From assembly GCA_035499555.1 (NCBI GenBank), contig DATJYO010000069.1, forward strand, positions 3,961 through 67,960: 64,000 nucleotides of DNA. Reading direction: 5' to 3'. The number at the start of each line of letters is the position of its first letter. The stretch's first letter is position 1. The notes under the pieces were generated by a model. The model was not told the origin of the DNA. It searched no databases and saw only the letters and a list, made by a program, of their open reading frames with translations. This DNA comes from Bog-159 sp035499555. Lineage in GTDB: Bacteria; Acidobacteriota; Terriglobia; Bryobacterales; Bryobacteraceae. The translations under genes were made by a program, and so were the position numbers. Shown here piece by piece: positions 40,530-50,195 of this stretch.

Positions 40530-43222
40530 CGCTGGGCCTCCGGCTCTATCGCGCGCTGGCCAGCGCGTTTCCGTACGAATTCAAAAACGCGTATGGCGAG
40601 GAGCTGATAAAGACCACCGAAGACGCCATCGAGGAGATCTGGCGGAGTCACGGCGTGTTCGGGCTGCTGCGCCTCCTGCTGGATATCGCGTTGCGCATCC
40701 CCGCCGAGTACATCGCGGAGATGCGGCAGGACGTCCACTACGGACTGCGCATGCTTGCCGGATCGCCGGGCTTCACGGGGGTGGCGCTCGTGTCGTTGTG
40801 CCTGGGTATTTGCATCGCCACCTGTGCGTACAGCGAGCTGAACGGCATGTTGCGCGACCTGCCGGGCGTGTCGCGTCCCGGCGAACTGGTTTCCATCCAG
40901 ACGCCGGCGTCTTATCCGGCTTACCAACGCTATGGCGAACTCCACGATGTCTTCTCCGCGACGTTCGCTTACGTGGCGCCGGTGCCTTTCGGCGTCTCCA
41001 CCGGCGGCCGCGCGGAGCGGACCTGGGGGCACCTGGTAACGCCGTCGTATTTCTCGGCGCTGGGCGTACGCCCGGCTCTGGGCCGTTTCTTCGGCCGCGC
41101 CGAGGAGCAGCCCGGGTGCGCGCCGGTGGTGGTAGTCGGGTATCGTTTCTGGCAGGAGCGTCTGGGATCCGATCCGGCCATGCTGGGGAAGCCGCTGCGC
41201 GTCAACGGCGTTCCCGCGACGATCATCGGAGTGGCGCCGAAGGACTTTCTGGGCGCGTCACCGGCCCTGTTTGCGGCGGATATCTGGCTGCCGGTTGCCG
41301 CCGATCCGCGCCTGGCCCCGGAATTGGCCGGCAACGCGCTCGCACGCCGCGATCTGACAATCTTCCATGTAACCGGACGTCTGCAGCCCGGCAAGACCGA
41401 AGCCGCCGCGGAAGCCGAGTTGAATGCCGTCACGCAGCAGATGCAGCAAGCCTACGGCGAAGCGGACCGCGAACGTAAGGGTACCCGTGTGGTGCTGCTG
41501 AGCGGAGGCAAGGTCATTCCCATCCGCAAACAGGACATGCCGTTCTTCCGGGAGTTTCTGTTGGTGATGGGCGGCATGGTGCTGCTGATCGCCTGCGCCA
41601 ACGTCGCCAACATGATGCTGGCGCGGGCCGCGGGACGGCGCCGGGAGATCGCGGTAAGGCTGGCGCTGGGAGCCGGACGCGCCCGCCTCATCCGCCAGTT
41701 GCTCACCGAGAGCATGCTGCTGGCCGCGGGATCCGCGGTGTTGGCCTTTCCGCTCTGCGCCTGGTGCATGCACTTGATGTCGCAACTGCGCATGCCGTTT
41801 CCGATCCCCATGCGTCTGGATCTGAATCCGGACTGGCGCGCCCTGCTCTTCACGCTGGGGCTGACCGTGATCACGGGCGTGGCTTTCGGACTCGCACCGG
41901 CATTGCAGGCCACCCGGGCCGACCTGCTCCCCGCCCTAAAGGAAGGCGGCCAACTGCAGATGCGGAAGTTCCGCCGTATCAGCCTCCGCAACGCGCTGGT
42001 TCTTTGCCAGATGGCCACGTCCTTGACCTTGCTGCTGCTCACCGGATACATGGGCCTCGGCATACAAAGCACCCTGGGTGTCCAGGAGGGCTTCAATCCG
42101 CGAAATCTCTACCTGGTCTCACTCGACCCCGTACGCGACGGATACTCCACCGGGCGCGCCGTGGATTTCCTTCAGAAGCTGCTGGATCGCGTGCAGCGGC
42201 TCCCCTCGGTAGCGGCCGCCTGCCTGACAGATACGCTTCCGGTGGCGGTGGACGGCAATGCCGGAGTGAGCTTCTCTACCGCCGAGCAGCGGGTGGAATG
42301 GGCCCGCAAGCACGTGGTCGGGCACGGGTATTTCGAAACGGCGGGGATTCGAGTGCTGGCCGGACGCGGCTTCCGGCGGGAGGATGAGAAGGATGGCTCG
42401 CGAAGCATTGTCGTGAGCGAGCAACTGGTCCGCGTCTGCTTCCGCGGGCAGCAGGCTTTGGGAAGGCAGATCGAGCTGAGCAACAGCGAATCTTCCGGAA
42501 ATTACGGCGCCTGGCCCGGGACCTTCGACAATCGGGCCAGCATGATCGGCGCGGCACGGCAGGTCTACGAGATCGTGGGCGTGGTGAATGATGTGACCGA
42601 GGATATCGTCGCCAGCAAGAAGCATCCGGCCATCTATTTTCCGCAGCACCCGGCCGACTACGCCCAACCGTCGCTGCGTGGGGTCACGCTGATGCTGCGC
42701 GCCAAGCCGGGCGCGGACGCCATCGCCGGCGTGCGGCAGGAGATCTCCGCCCTGGATCCCAACATCACTCCTTTTAACGCGCGCAGCATGGCGGAACATA
42801 TTGCCGAATTCATGTCCGCCTTGAAAGGGGCCTCCTGGACGTACGGACTGCTGGGGATATTCGGCCTGGTCCTGGCGTCAGTAGGGCTGGCCGGCGTCAC
42901 GGCCTACTCGGTAGCGCAGCGCGGACATGAGATCGGCATCCGGCTGGCGCTCGGCGCGCAGCGCCGCGACGTGCTGGGGCTGGTAATGCGGGAAGGCGCC
43001 GCGCTGGTGTTTTCGGGCGCGCTGATCGGCTTGGCCTTCGCCTGGGCCGGCATGCGCAGCCTGGGCGATATGTTCGCCTGGGTGGCGTCGGTGAAGGGCG
43101 CCGATCCGGTGCTGTTGGGCGGCGCGCCATTGTTGCTGATCTCCCTGGCGCTGGCGGCCTGCTACGTGCCCGCTCGAAAATCCACGCGCGTCGATCCCAT
43201 GGTGACCCTGCGCCAGGAATAA
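40523..43222 (+). CDS. ADOP-type ABC transporter permease (MacB/FtsX-like), PadR-linked
   Basis: 899 residues. A soluble N-terminal extension of about 75 residues (LYRALASAFPYEFKNAYGEELIKTTEDAIEEIW) precedes VHYGLRMLAGSPGFTG and the first membrane helix. Then come a MacB core, an FtsX block (LLIACANVANMMLARAAGRRREIAVRLALGAGR), a second core and a final FtsX block ending PARKSTRVDPMVTLRQE. It is the only structural gene of the PadR operon, with no ATPase. This extension differs from the EELESHIAE type in the two ADOPs at 50-55 kb, so it may belong to a separate subgroup. Confidence 0.9.
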   Translation: MVTLGLRLYRALASAFPYEFKNAYGEELIKTTEDAIEEIWRSHGVFGLLRLLLDIALRIPAEYIAEMRQDVHYGLRMLAGSPGFTGVALVSLCLGICIATCAYSELNGMLRDLPGVSRPGELVSIQTPASYPAYQRYGELHDVFSATFAYVAPVPFGVSTGGRAERTWGHLVTPSYFSALGVRPALGRFFGRAEEQPGCAPVVVVGYRFWQERLGSDPAMLGKPLRVNGVPATIIGVAPKDFLGASPALFAADIWLPVAADPRLAPELAGNALARRDLTIFHVTGRLQPGKTEAAAEAELNAVTQQMQQAYGEADRERKGTRVVLLSGGKVIPIRKQDMPFFREFLLVMGGMVLLIACANVANMMLARAAGRRREIAVRLALGAGRARLIRQLLTESMLLAAGSAVLAFPLCAWCMHLMSQLRMPFPIPMRLDLNPDWRALLFTLGLTVITGVAFGLAPALQATRADLLPALKEGGQLQMRKFRRISLRNALVLCQMATSLTLLLLTGYMGLGIQSTLGVQEGFNPRNLYLVSLDPVRDGYSTGRAVDFLQKLLDRVQRLPSVAAACLTDTLPVAVDGNAGVSFSTAEQRVEWARKHVVGHGYFETAGIRVLAGRGFRREDEKDGSRSIVVSEQLVRVCFRGQQALGRQIELSNSESSGNYGAWPGTFDNRASMIGAARQVYEIVGVVNDVTEDIVASKKHPAIYFPQHPADYAQPSLRGVTLMLRAKPGADAIAGVRQEISALDPNITPFNARSMAEHIAEFMSALKGASWTYGLLGIFGLVLASVGLAGVTAYSVAQRGHEIGIRLALGAQRRDVLGLVMREGAALVFSGALIGLAFAWAGMRSLGDMFAWVASVKGADPVLLGGAPLLLISLALAACYVPARKSTRVDPMVTLRQE

Positions 43223-43237
43223 TGACCGTTCCGCCGC

Positions 43238-44899
43238 TTAGGTCCGCCGTGCCACCATTAGCGTAATGTCGTCGGCCTGCGGCGATCCCGCGGCGAATTC
43301 GGTCAAGTTCTGATTCACCGCGGCCACGATCTCGGCCGCGCTCTTCTGCCGGTTGGCCTTCAGTGTCTCGGCAAAGCGCTCGTCGCCGAATTCCTCGTCT
43401 TTGGCATTAGTCGCTTCCGTAACGCCGTCGCTGTAAATCGCGAGTAAGTCGCCCGGCTCGAGCTTACCCGGATATTCCGAGTAGTTAGCCATGGAGAGAA
43501 TGCCGAGCGGCGGGCCGCCCCCATCCAGATACTCCACCGTTCCATTGGTCCGCACGACAACCGGCGGATTGTGTCCCGCGCTGCAATACGCCAGATCGCC
43601 GGTCACCGGGTCCAGCACGCAGAAGAAAAACGTAATGAAGCGATTGCTGGGACAGTTCTGGCAAGTGATCTTGTTCAGCCGGTTCATCACCGCGGCCAGG
43701 TCGCTAGGCTCGTCCGCCAGGACCTGCACCCGCGCCTGCAGGCCCATCATCATCAGTGATGCCGGCATGCCCTTGCCGGAAACATCGCCCAGCACCATGG
43801 CCACGCGGCCGTTAGGATAGGTGAAGAAGTCGAAGTAGTCGCCGCCAACCGTGCGGCAGGCGGCATTGTATCCGGCCAGGTCCGCGCCCGTTACCTGGGG
43901 CGCGCTGCGCGGCAGAAAACTCCGCTGAATCTCGGCGGCCTGGTCCAGTTCGCGCTTCATGCGCCGCTCGATCTCCTCGACCTCCGAGAGCCGCGCGTGC
44001 TCGATGCGAATGGCGGCCACGTTGGCCATTACGGTGAGCAGGCTCAGATCGTCCTTGGTAAAGGCGCGGAACATGTTCGGGGAATCCACATAGATCAGGC
44101 CGATGGTGCGGGTCTCGGTTTGCAGCGGCACGGCCATGAGCGTACGGACTTTCTGTTCCACGATGCTCATGCGCTCGCGAAAGGCCTCGTCCAACTGGGC
44201 ATCCCGCACCAGCACGGAAGCCTTCTCCTTGATGACGCGGTCGCGCACAGCGGAACTGATGCGGAAGCCTTCGCCCTTGTTGGCCTTCACCTCCAGGCTT
44301 TCTCCGTCCAGGATCATTACCACGCCGCGCAACGCGCCCACCGCATCGATCGCCAGGTCCAGAATCAGCGGAAACAGGTCCGCAAGCGTACCGCGTCCGG
44401 CAAGCTCCTGCCCGGCACGGATCAACGCCTGCACCTGTTTGGAGCCGTGCTGTCCCGGGCGGTCCACGATGGTCTGGCTGGAAAGCGCGCCCTCCAGGCT
44501 GGTGAGAATGGTGGATGTGCTGGGCGGATCGGGCTCGGCGGATTCGAAAACCACCACGTTGTCGGACGCCTTGGCGGCGCCCGACTTGTCGTCAAAAATG
44601 ATCGCCAGATGGCCGGCGGTGATGCGGTCGCCGGGCTTCAGGCGCAGCTTGGCGCGCAACGGGATATTGTTCACCAGGGTGCCGTTCTTGCTGCCCAGGT
44701 CCTGTACGGTCCAGTCGTCCCCATCGCGTTCCAGAACCATGTGCTGGCGCGACAGGCCGGCGTCATCCGGGAAACACAATTCCGTGGTGCTGGACCGGCC
44801 GACCGTAAAGCGATTTCCTGTCAAGGGAACAGTCTTCAACTGCCCGTCCGGACAATGAATGACGATCTCCCGTGTCATAGTGGGTTGGGGATGGGCCAC
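43238..44899 (-). CDS. FHA-GAF-PP2C (SpoIIE/RsbU-type) serine phosphatase
   Basis: 553 residues from a GTG (an ATG at 44878 is the alternative). Domains in order: FHA (about 22-105; FTVGRSSTTELCFPDD, LSRQHMVLE, LGSKNGTLVNN), GAF (about 155-310; TLMAVPLQTETRTIGLIYVD), a coiled-coil EEIERRMKRELDQAAEIQRSFLP, and the PP2C domain (about 345-553; VGGDYFDFF, VLGDVSGKGMPASL, YCSAGHNPP, IYSDGVTEA, QADDITLMV). It likely dephosphorylates an anti-sigma-factor antagonist or related partner in response to a GAF-sensed signal and phosphothreonine binding. No partner gene is adjacent. Confidence 0.92.
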   Translation of the reverse strand: MAHPQPTMTREIVIHCPDGQLKTVPLTGNRFTVGRSSTTELCFPDDAGLSRQHMVLERDGDDWTVQDLGSKNGTLVNNIPLRAKLRLKPGDRITAGHLAIIFDDKSGAAKASDNVVVFESAEPDPPSTSTILTSLEGALSSQTIVDRPGQHGSKQVQALIRAGQELAGRGTLADLFPLILDLAIDAVGALRGVVMILDGESLEVKANKGEGFRISSAVRDRVIKEKASVLVRDAQLDEAFRERMSIVEQKVRTLMAVPLQTETRTIGLIYVDSPNMFRAFTKDDLSLLTVMANVAAIRIEHARLSEVEEIERRMKRELDQAAEIQRSFLPRSAPQVTGADLAGYNAACRTVGGDYFDFFTYPNGRVAMVLGDVSGKGMPASLMMMGLQARVQVLADEPSDLAAVMNRLNKITCQNCPSNRFITFFFCVLDPVTGDLAYCSAGHNPPVVVRTNGTVEYLDGGGPPLGILSMANYSEYPGKLEPGDLLAIYSDGVTEATNAKDEEFGDERFAETLKANRQKSAAEIVAAVNQNLTEFAAGSPQADDITLMVARRT

Positions 44900-44904
44900 A
44901 GTTG

Positions 44905-44910
44905 ATTATA
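44905..44910 (-). promoter_or_regulatory. -10 box (TATAAT) for the PP2C gene
   Basis: Consensus TATAAT on the minus strand, five bases before the GTG at 44899, which suggests a leaderless or very short-leader transcript. Confidence 0.45.
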
Positions 44911-44954
44911 TCCTTCCCGGCAGCCGTCTCAGGGCAGTCTCGGGCCGGCTCGCT

Positions 44955-46562
44955 TTAAAGCTGCGATAACGGCCGGGCCTCGGCGCCCATCCTCAGTACG
45001 TGCGTCATGGATGCGTCCGGAGGACTCGTGAGTAGCGTCGGGCGCAACATGATCAGCACCTGGTCGTCGCTTTTGTTACGGGTATTGTTACTGATCAGAG
45101 GACCAAGAAGCGGAATGCGGCTGAGACCTGCAATCCCGGCCAGAGTGCGCGCCTGTTCGTCGTCGATCAGCCCCGCGACCACGGCCCACTGGTCCATCTT
45201 CAGGGTCACGTCCGATTTCAGCGAGCGGTTGGAGATGATGGGAATGCCGTTGGAGGCCTGGCCCGCCAGCACCTTGAACTCGGCTTCGATCGACAGCGTC
45301 ACTTCGTCCGTGCCGTGCACGTGCGGCGTGGCTTTGAGAGACAGGCCCAGATCTTCGAAGGTGAACGAGGGAGGTGGCGTATAAGCGTTCGGGCCGCTGA
45401 AATTGGCGGGACCGAAATAGCCGGCGGTCAGGATCGGATACTTTTGCCCCACGTGAACCGTCGCCGGCTGGCCATCCACCGAGCGTGCGCTGGTATGCAG
45501 CAGGTTGGTGGAGTTGGAACGGGTCAGCGACGCCATCAGTTGCAGGTTGGCTATGCCGATACCGATGAAGGCCGGACCTCCAAAGCGCAAGATGCCGGCA
45601 ATGTTCTGCGCCAGCGTCGGAGCGTTGTTCATGAAGGTGCTGAAGCTGTAGAGCGGATAAGAACTGGTCAGCGGAAATCCGTAGTTCAGGTTTTCACTGT
45701 GCCGGACCTCCACGAAATTCATTTCCAGAAGGATCTCGGCCTTCGGATGCAGGAGCTGCTGGAACAGTTCGCGCGCGGGCAGCACCTTCGATACCGCATC
45801 GCGCATGACCACAAAATTGCGATGGGAATCCACGGCGACCTTCTGAATCCCACAGGCCTGCTGCACGGCTGTGACCATCGAGGTGAGTTCCTGTTGCGAA
45901 GTAGGTTCACCGAGGGGGACGATGATAGCCGCGTAGGGCTCTTCCTCGCGCCGCTTCTGCTGGGTATCTTTGACCACCAGGAAAAGCCGGCCGGAGATGG
46001 GGACAATGAAAGAGCCGGTCACGGCTTCCAGGCCGTGCAGCGCTTCGCGGTAATCGGCCTGGTCCATTTGAAAATGGATGGGCTGCCCGGCCCGATAGTC
46101 GCCGTCGAAGACGCAATCGAGGCCGAAGGCATGGGCCACCTTCTGAAATAGAGTCTTGTTGTCGGCCTTCAGACTGAAATCCTGGCGTCCCGGCTTGGCG
46201 TTCAGTTCCGTTGGCGGCAGGGGTTTGCGCGCTTCGGCCAGATCCTCGAGGGTGGGGGTGGGCAATGGCGCCGTATCGGCCACGGCGGCCGTCGCGGCGC
46301 CGGCGGACATGGCAATCTGCGGCGTAATCTTGGCGGCCAGCGCCGCCCGCGTCTGCAGTGCCAGGCTGCGCGACCAATATAGGTGATTCTGTGGCTCCAG
46401 GGCGGCGGCTTCGCTGTAAAACAGGTAGGCTTGTGCAATCTGGCCGGCCTTTTCCGCCTTGCGCCCTTGATTGTAGAGCTTGGAGGCCTCCGACGCCCAG
46501 GCGCAGCCGGCCAGCGCGATCGCCAGCAGGATGGGAAGAGTCCGCACAAACGAATGACGCAC
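44955..46562 (-). CDS. orphan secretin (type II/III secretion family) lipoprotein
   Basis: 535 residues. The signal peptide ends in the lipobox LAGC (Cys20). Residues 25-70 look TPR-like (LYNQGRKAEKAGQIAQAYLFYSEAAALEPQNHLYWSRSL). Short N0-type and secretin N domains (KADNKTLFQKVAHAFGLDCVFDG) lead to the C-terminal secretin domain with VTLKMDQWAVVAGLIDDEQARTLAGIAGLSRIPLLGPLI. The protein would form an outer-membrane channel. No pilus, GspC-M or type III genes are in the window, so it stands alone, divergent from an MscS channel gene. Confidence 0.85.
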   Translation of the reverse strand: MRHSFVRTLPILLAIALAGCAWASEASKLYNQGRKAEKAGQIAQAYLFYSEAAALEPQNHLYWSRSLALQTRAALAAKITPQIAMSAGAATAAVADTAPLPTPTLEDLAEARKPLPPTELNAKPGRQDFSLKADNKTLFQKVAHAFGLDCVFDGDYRAGQPIHFQMDQADYREALHGLEAVTGSFIVPISGRLFLVVKDTQQKRREEEPYAAIIVPLGEPTSQQELTSMVTAVQQACGIQKVAVDSHRNFVVMRDAVSKVLPARELFQQLLHPKAEILLEMNFVEVRHSENLNYGFPLTSSYPLYSFSTFMNNAPTLAQNIAGILRFGGPAFIGIGIANLQLMASLTRSNSTNLLHTSARSVDGQPATVHVGQKYPILTAGYFGPANFSGPNAYTPPPSFTFEDLGLSLKATPHVHGTDEVTLSIEAEFKVLAGQASNGIPIISNRSLKSDVTLKMDQWAVVAGLIDDEQARTLAGIAGLSRIPLLGPLISNNTRNKSDDQVLIMLRPTLLTSPPDASMTHVLRMGAEARPLSQL

Positions 46563-46611
46563 CGGGGAGCCAGGACGTGCAGATGGTTATGATGTGGATA
46601 GATATACGATC

Positions 46612-47667
46612 ATGGCGCTTCGGCATTTCCTCGAATTGCATTGGCATGAACTGATCGGTCCGCTGTTCGTTTTGGCGGTGACGTTGCTCCTCGGATACGC
46701 CGCCAAACGCGTTATCATGCGGGTCCTGGGCGGATGGGCCGCTCGCGGCACCAGCCGTGCCGCCCCGCTGGCCATCAACGCGCTGGCCGGTCCGTTCATG
46801 ATCTGGGTGCTGATCCTGGCCATCCACCTGGCTACCGAGTCATCGGACCTGCCCGCGCGCGCCACTATGTGGACCAGCCGGGTCCTGCTGGTGTTGTGGG
46901 TTCTGTCGTTCACCATCAGCCTGTCGCGCCTGGCCGGCGATCTGATCCGCATGCATGGCAGCGGCGTCCCCGGGGCCTTGCCCGTCACTACCCTGTCGCA
47001 AACCCTGGTCCAGTTGGCGGTGGTGATCTTCGGGCTGCTTCTGCTGCTCAACCTTCTGCACATCTCGATCACCCCGATCCTGACCGCCTTGGGCGTGGGC
47101 GGCCTGGCCGTGGCCCTGGCGCTGCAGGATACGCTGTCGAACCTGTTTGCGGGCTTCTACGTGGCGGTGGCCCGCCAGGTGCGCCCGGGAGACTACATCC
47201 GGCTCAATACCGGCGAAGAAGGATACGTGGCTGACATCGGCTGGCGAAACACTACGGTGCGGGCGCTGTCGAACAACCTGGTCATCATTCCGAACAGCAA
47301 GCTGGGACAGGCCAACGTCACGAATTTCTCCTTACCCGACAAACGCGTGGCCGTATCCATTCAGGTGGCGGTGAGTTACGCGAGTGACCCCGACCACGTG
47401 GAGCGCGTGCTGCTGGAAGAGGCGCAGGCGGCGGCGAACGAGATTCCCGGCATGCTGGCCGACCCGGCGCCGGGCGTCAGCTTCGATCCGGGTTTTGGCG
47501 ACTGGTCCCTGAATTTCACAGTCGGCTACAGCGTCGGCGAGTTTACGGATCAATACAAAGTAAGGCATCTGTTGCGGAAGCGCATTCTGAAGCGTCTGCG
47601 GCAGGAACGTATCGATATGCCCTTCCCGACCCGCACGGTCCATTTGCTCGGACAGGGGGATACGTGA
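46612..47667 (+). CDS. MscS-family mechanosensitive ion channel
   Basis: 351 residues from the ATG at 46612; a GTG at 46594 would add six. Three or four N-terminal helices lead to the pore-lining segment TALGVGGLAVALALQDTLSNLFAGFYVAVARQVRPGDYI, the most conserved MscS element, then the beta domain (VADIGWRNTTVRALSNNLVIIPNSKL) and alpha/beta tail. It opens under membrane tension to release solutes during osmotic downshock. The next gene starts within its stop codon (TGATG), so they are co-translated. Confidence 0.92.
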   Translation: MALRHFLELHWHELIGPLFVLAVTLLLGYAAKRVIMRVLGGWAARGTSRAAPLAINALAGPFMIWVLILAIHLATESSDLPARATMWTSRVLLVLWVLSFTISLSRLAGDLIRMHGSGVPGALPVTTLSQTLVQLAVVIFGLLLLLNLLHISITPILTALGVGGLAVALALQDTLSNLFAGFYVAVARQVRPGDYIRLNTGEEGYVADIGWRNTTVRALSNNLVIIPNSKLGQANVTNFSLPDKRVAVSIQVAVSYASDPDHVERVLLEEAQAAANEIPGMLADPAPGVSFDPGFGDWSLNFTVGYSVGEFTDQYKVRHLLRKRILKRLRQERIDMPFPTRTVHLLGQGDT

Positions 47668-48467
47668 TGCGGATGGCCGCCGCGCTGCTGCTCGGGGCGG
47701 TGACCCTGGCCGGCGCGCGAGCCGCGGAACTGCGGCCGGAAACCATCCAGGCCTTCGACCGGTACATTCGCGATGTGGAAACGCGCGTCAACCAGCGGGT
47801 GCAGCCGGGCGGCCCATTCCTGTGGACCGGCGAAGACGCGCGGCGCGCGGCACAGGTGCGCGCCGGACAAGTGGCCATCGAACACCGCGGCGGCGATACG
47901 ATTCCAGTCCCGCACGGTCTGATCCACGATTGGGTCGGCAGCGTGTTCATCCCGGGCACCACGTTGGCGCGCACACTGGCCCTGGTCCAGGACTACGATC
48001 GCAATCACGACCACTACCAGCCGGAGGTGATGGCCTCCCGCCTGGTCAGCCGCGATGGAGACGACTACAAAGTCTATCTGCGGCTGATGAAGAAAAAGGT
48101 CATCACCGTGATCCTGGATACCGAATACGACGTCCGCTATTTCCCGCTGGACGCGAACCGCTGCTACAGCCGCGCCTACAGCACGCGCATCGCCGAGGTG
48201 GAGAACGCCGGCAAGGCGGACGAGCGCGTGCTGCCGCCGGGCCAGGATCACGGATTCCTGTGGCGCCTCGACACCTACTGGAGATTCGAAGAGCGCGGCG
48301 GCGGGGTCTACGTCGAGTGCGAGGCGATTTCCTTGACGCGGTCCATCCCCGCGGGCCTCGGCTGGCTGATCGAGCCGATCATTCGCAGCCTGCCCCGGGA
48401 ATCCCTCGAGAATACGCTACGCCAGACCAGAGCCGCCTTGCGCGTGGGCGACAGTCAGTCCAGGTGA
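47667..48467 (+). CDS. secreted protein of unknown function, coupled to mscS
   Basis: 266 residues from the ATG at 47667, overlapping the mscS stop by one base. A signal peptide (RMAAALLLGAVTLAGARA) precedes a domain with VASRLVSRDGDDYKVYLRLMKKKVITVILDTEYDVRYFPLD and YWRFEERGGGVYVECEAISLTRSIPAGLGWLIEPIIRSLPRESLENTL. The strand pattern and final amphipathic helix suggest a START/SRPBCC-like lipid- or ligand-binding fold, but this is by eye only. Its end overlaps the convergent mutarotase gene by 13 bases. Confidence 0.7.
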   Translation: MRMAAALLLGAVTLAGARAAELRPETIQAFDRYIRDVETRVNQRVQPGGPFLWTGEDARRAAQVRAGQVAIEHRGGDTIPVPHGLIHDWVGSVFIPGTTLARTLALVQDYDRNHDHYQPEVMASRLVSRDGDDYKVYLRLMKKKVITVILDTEYDVRYFPLDANRCYSRAYSTRIAEVENAGKADERVLPPGQDHGFLWRLDTYWRFEERGGGVYVECEAISLTRSIPAGLGWLIEPIIRSLPRESLENTLRQTRAALRVGDSQSR

Positions 48468-48775
48468 AATATTTCTTCGAGCCGCAAGAAACCTTCGTCC
48501 GGACGGCGGCCTTCCAGTGACTCGAAGAAGGGCGCCATCTGGCGCTGCCATCGCTCGTTGACTTCGCGGGATGCCATGCCTGCGAGCGCCGCCTGGAAAT
48601 CGGGCGTCTCCAGGTAGCCGACCAGCAGACCGTCGTCGCGCAGGAACAGCGAGTAATTGTGCCATCCGGTTTCGCGCAGCGCCGCCAGCATATCGTCCCA
48701 GACCGCCCGGTGACGCAGCTTGTACTCGGCCAGCCGGTCGGCCCGCACCTTCAATAGGAAGCACACGCGCTGCAT
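48455..48775 (-). CDS. rhaM: L-rhamnose mutarotase-family protein
   Basis: 106 residues, the usual length. The ATG at 48775 has GGAGGTGA upstream. QRVCFLLKVRADRLAEYKLRHRAVWDDMLAALRETGWHNYSLFLRDDGLLVGYLE contains the His and Tyr/Trp positions of the RhaM anomer-exchange site, and the C-terminus MAPFFESLEG is typical. It interconverts anomers of L-rhamnose or a similar deoxy sugar. It starts 25 bases inside the end of the isomerase gene, so the two are coupled. Confidence 0.9.
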   Translation of the reverse strand: MQRVCFLLKVRADRLAEYKLRHRAVWDDMLAALRETGWHNYSLFLRDDGLLVGYLETPDFQAALAGMASREVNERWQRQMAPFFESLEGRRPDEGFLRLEEIFHLD

Positions 48776-50172
48776 CGATTCACCTCCGCCAGGGGAACGT
48801 TCAACAACCGCGCCAGCTTGCCGATCCGGTCCATTTGATGTCCTGTGCCCAGGGCGCAGTGGTGCGTGGGGCCTTCCGCGCACCAGCGATTGACGAACTC
48901 GGTGGGCGGCAGCCGGAAGCGCAGCCGGGAGTTGGTGTTGCCGATGCGCAGGATCGGCCCCGGCAGCGACTCGCCTTCGGCGGCGATGAGTTTGAGCCGG
49001 CCGCCGGCAGTTTGCGTCAAGCCCAGGATCGTCACCGGCCCGGTCTTGACTTTGAACTCCACCGATACGCCCGCACCGCGTTTGCCGTGATAGAGACCCA
49101 GCCCGCGCAGTACCGGACGCGCGTCGCTGATGGCGATGTGTCCCGGACCATCGTGGCCCATCAGCAGGAAGTTCTCGCGGAAATCCATGCTGTAGAACTC
49201 CGTAAACGAGCCGCCCGCGCCCAGGCGGTCGAGCATCAGCATGGCGAGGCAGGTCTTCAGATCGCCTTCGCCCGCGGCGGGGATGCCGCGCGCAGTGAGC
49301 AGCGTATTGCCGGCAATCAGGCCGGCGCCGAGGCGCTCGAACTCGTTCCCGTCCAGGCCGCGGTAGTAATACGTAAGGCCGTCGAGGGCGAAGTCGGCCG
49401 TCAGGCGGTCGAGCCCCACGGCCACCCGCGCCGCCCAGTCGAGGTCGCCTTCCGCAGCGCTGGCTTCGATGGCAAATGCGTCCCGCAGGGCCGCTAACTT
49501 GGCATGTGTCTCACCGGCCGTGGACGCCGGCACGCGCTTGGCCAGGTCATCCATTTCCAGCAGTTCGATATGCACGCCCAACTGGGCATGCATCATCGTC
49601 AGATCCGAATACATGTCCAGCATGCCGGGATAGGTATGGCCGAGAAAGCCGATCCGGGATTGACGCACGGCGCGGGCCACGGCCGCGGCGCGGCACCAGT
49701 CTTCGATCTCCCGCCAGGCATCCGGGTCGTCGCGGAGCTGGCCCGAGACCACCTGGAATTCGATACGTGAGCGCGCGAAGGCGTTGGCGATTTCGGGCAC
49801 ACAGCAGACGGAACAATGGGCCAGCCATTCGGCGGTATCGGCGGTTTCGTAATCGAGAGCGGCGGAGGGCTGCAGGTTGAGGACCAGCACGGGGACGCCT
49901 GCCTTTTGCACCACGGGCAGGACTTGAGAGGACGTGGCGTAGGTGGCGGCGTGACACAGGATCAGGTCGACGTCTTCGCGCCGCAAAAGCTGCCCGGCGG
50001 CCTGCGCTGCCTCAGGCGTATCCACCAGGCCCGCGGAGACGACGTCGCAGTTCAACGCGCCGACGCGGCCCTCGATCTCGTGCCGGTATCCTTCCAGGCG
50101 CTCTTTCATGCCGGGGAACTGCGGCCAATAGGCGGCGAGGCCGATGCCGAATACGCCGATGCGTGCCTTCAT
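48751..50172 (-). CDS. L-arabinose/L-fucose isomerase-family protein
   Basis: 473 residues. The N-terminal Rossmann-like half (RIGVFGIGLAAYWPQFPGMKERL) and the AraA-type order are visible: DLILCHAATYATSSQVLPVVQKAGVPVLVLNLQPS, GFLGHTYPGMLDMYSDLT, GIPAAGEGDLKTCLAMLMLD with a metal-binding Glu, and the late THHCALGTGH with His. Together with the coupled rhamnose mutarotase it points to use of L-rhamnose, L-fucose or a related sugar rather than arabinose. TATCAT at 50187-50192 is 14 bases before the ATG. Confidence 0.85.
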   Translation of the reverse strand: MKARIGVFGIGLAAYWPQFPGMKERLEGYRHEIEGRVGALNCDVVSAGLVDTPEAAQAAGQLLRREDVDLILCHAATYATSSQVLPVVQKAGVPVLVLNLQPSAALDYETADTAEWLAHCSVCCVPEIANAFARSRIEFQVVSGQLRDDPDAWREIEDWCRAAAVARAVRQSRIGFLGHTYPGMLDMYSDLTMMHAQLGVHIELLEMDDLAKRVPASTAGETHAKLAALRDAFAIEASAAEGDLDWAARVAVGLDRLTADFALDGLTYYYRGLDGNEFERLGAGLIAGNTLLTARGIPAAGEGDLKTCLAMLMLDRLGAGGSFTEFYSMDFRENFLLMGHDGPGHIAISDARPVLRGLGLYHGKRGAGVSVEFKVKTGPVTILGLTQTAGGRLKLIAAEGESLPGPILRIGNTNSRLRFRLPPTEFVNRWCAEGPTHHCALGTGHQMDRIGKLARLLNVPLAEVNRCSACASY

Positions 50173-50195
50173 GTCCGGTCAGGCAAATGATAGCG

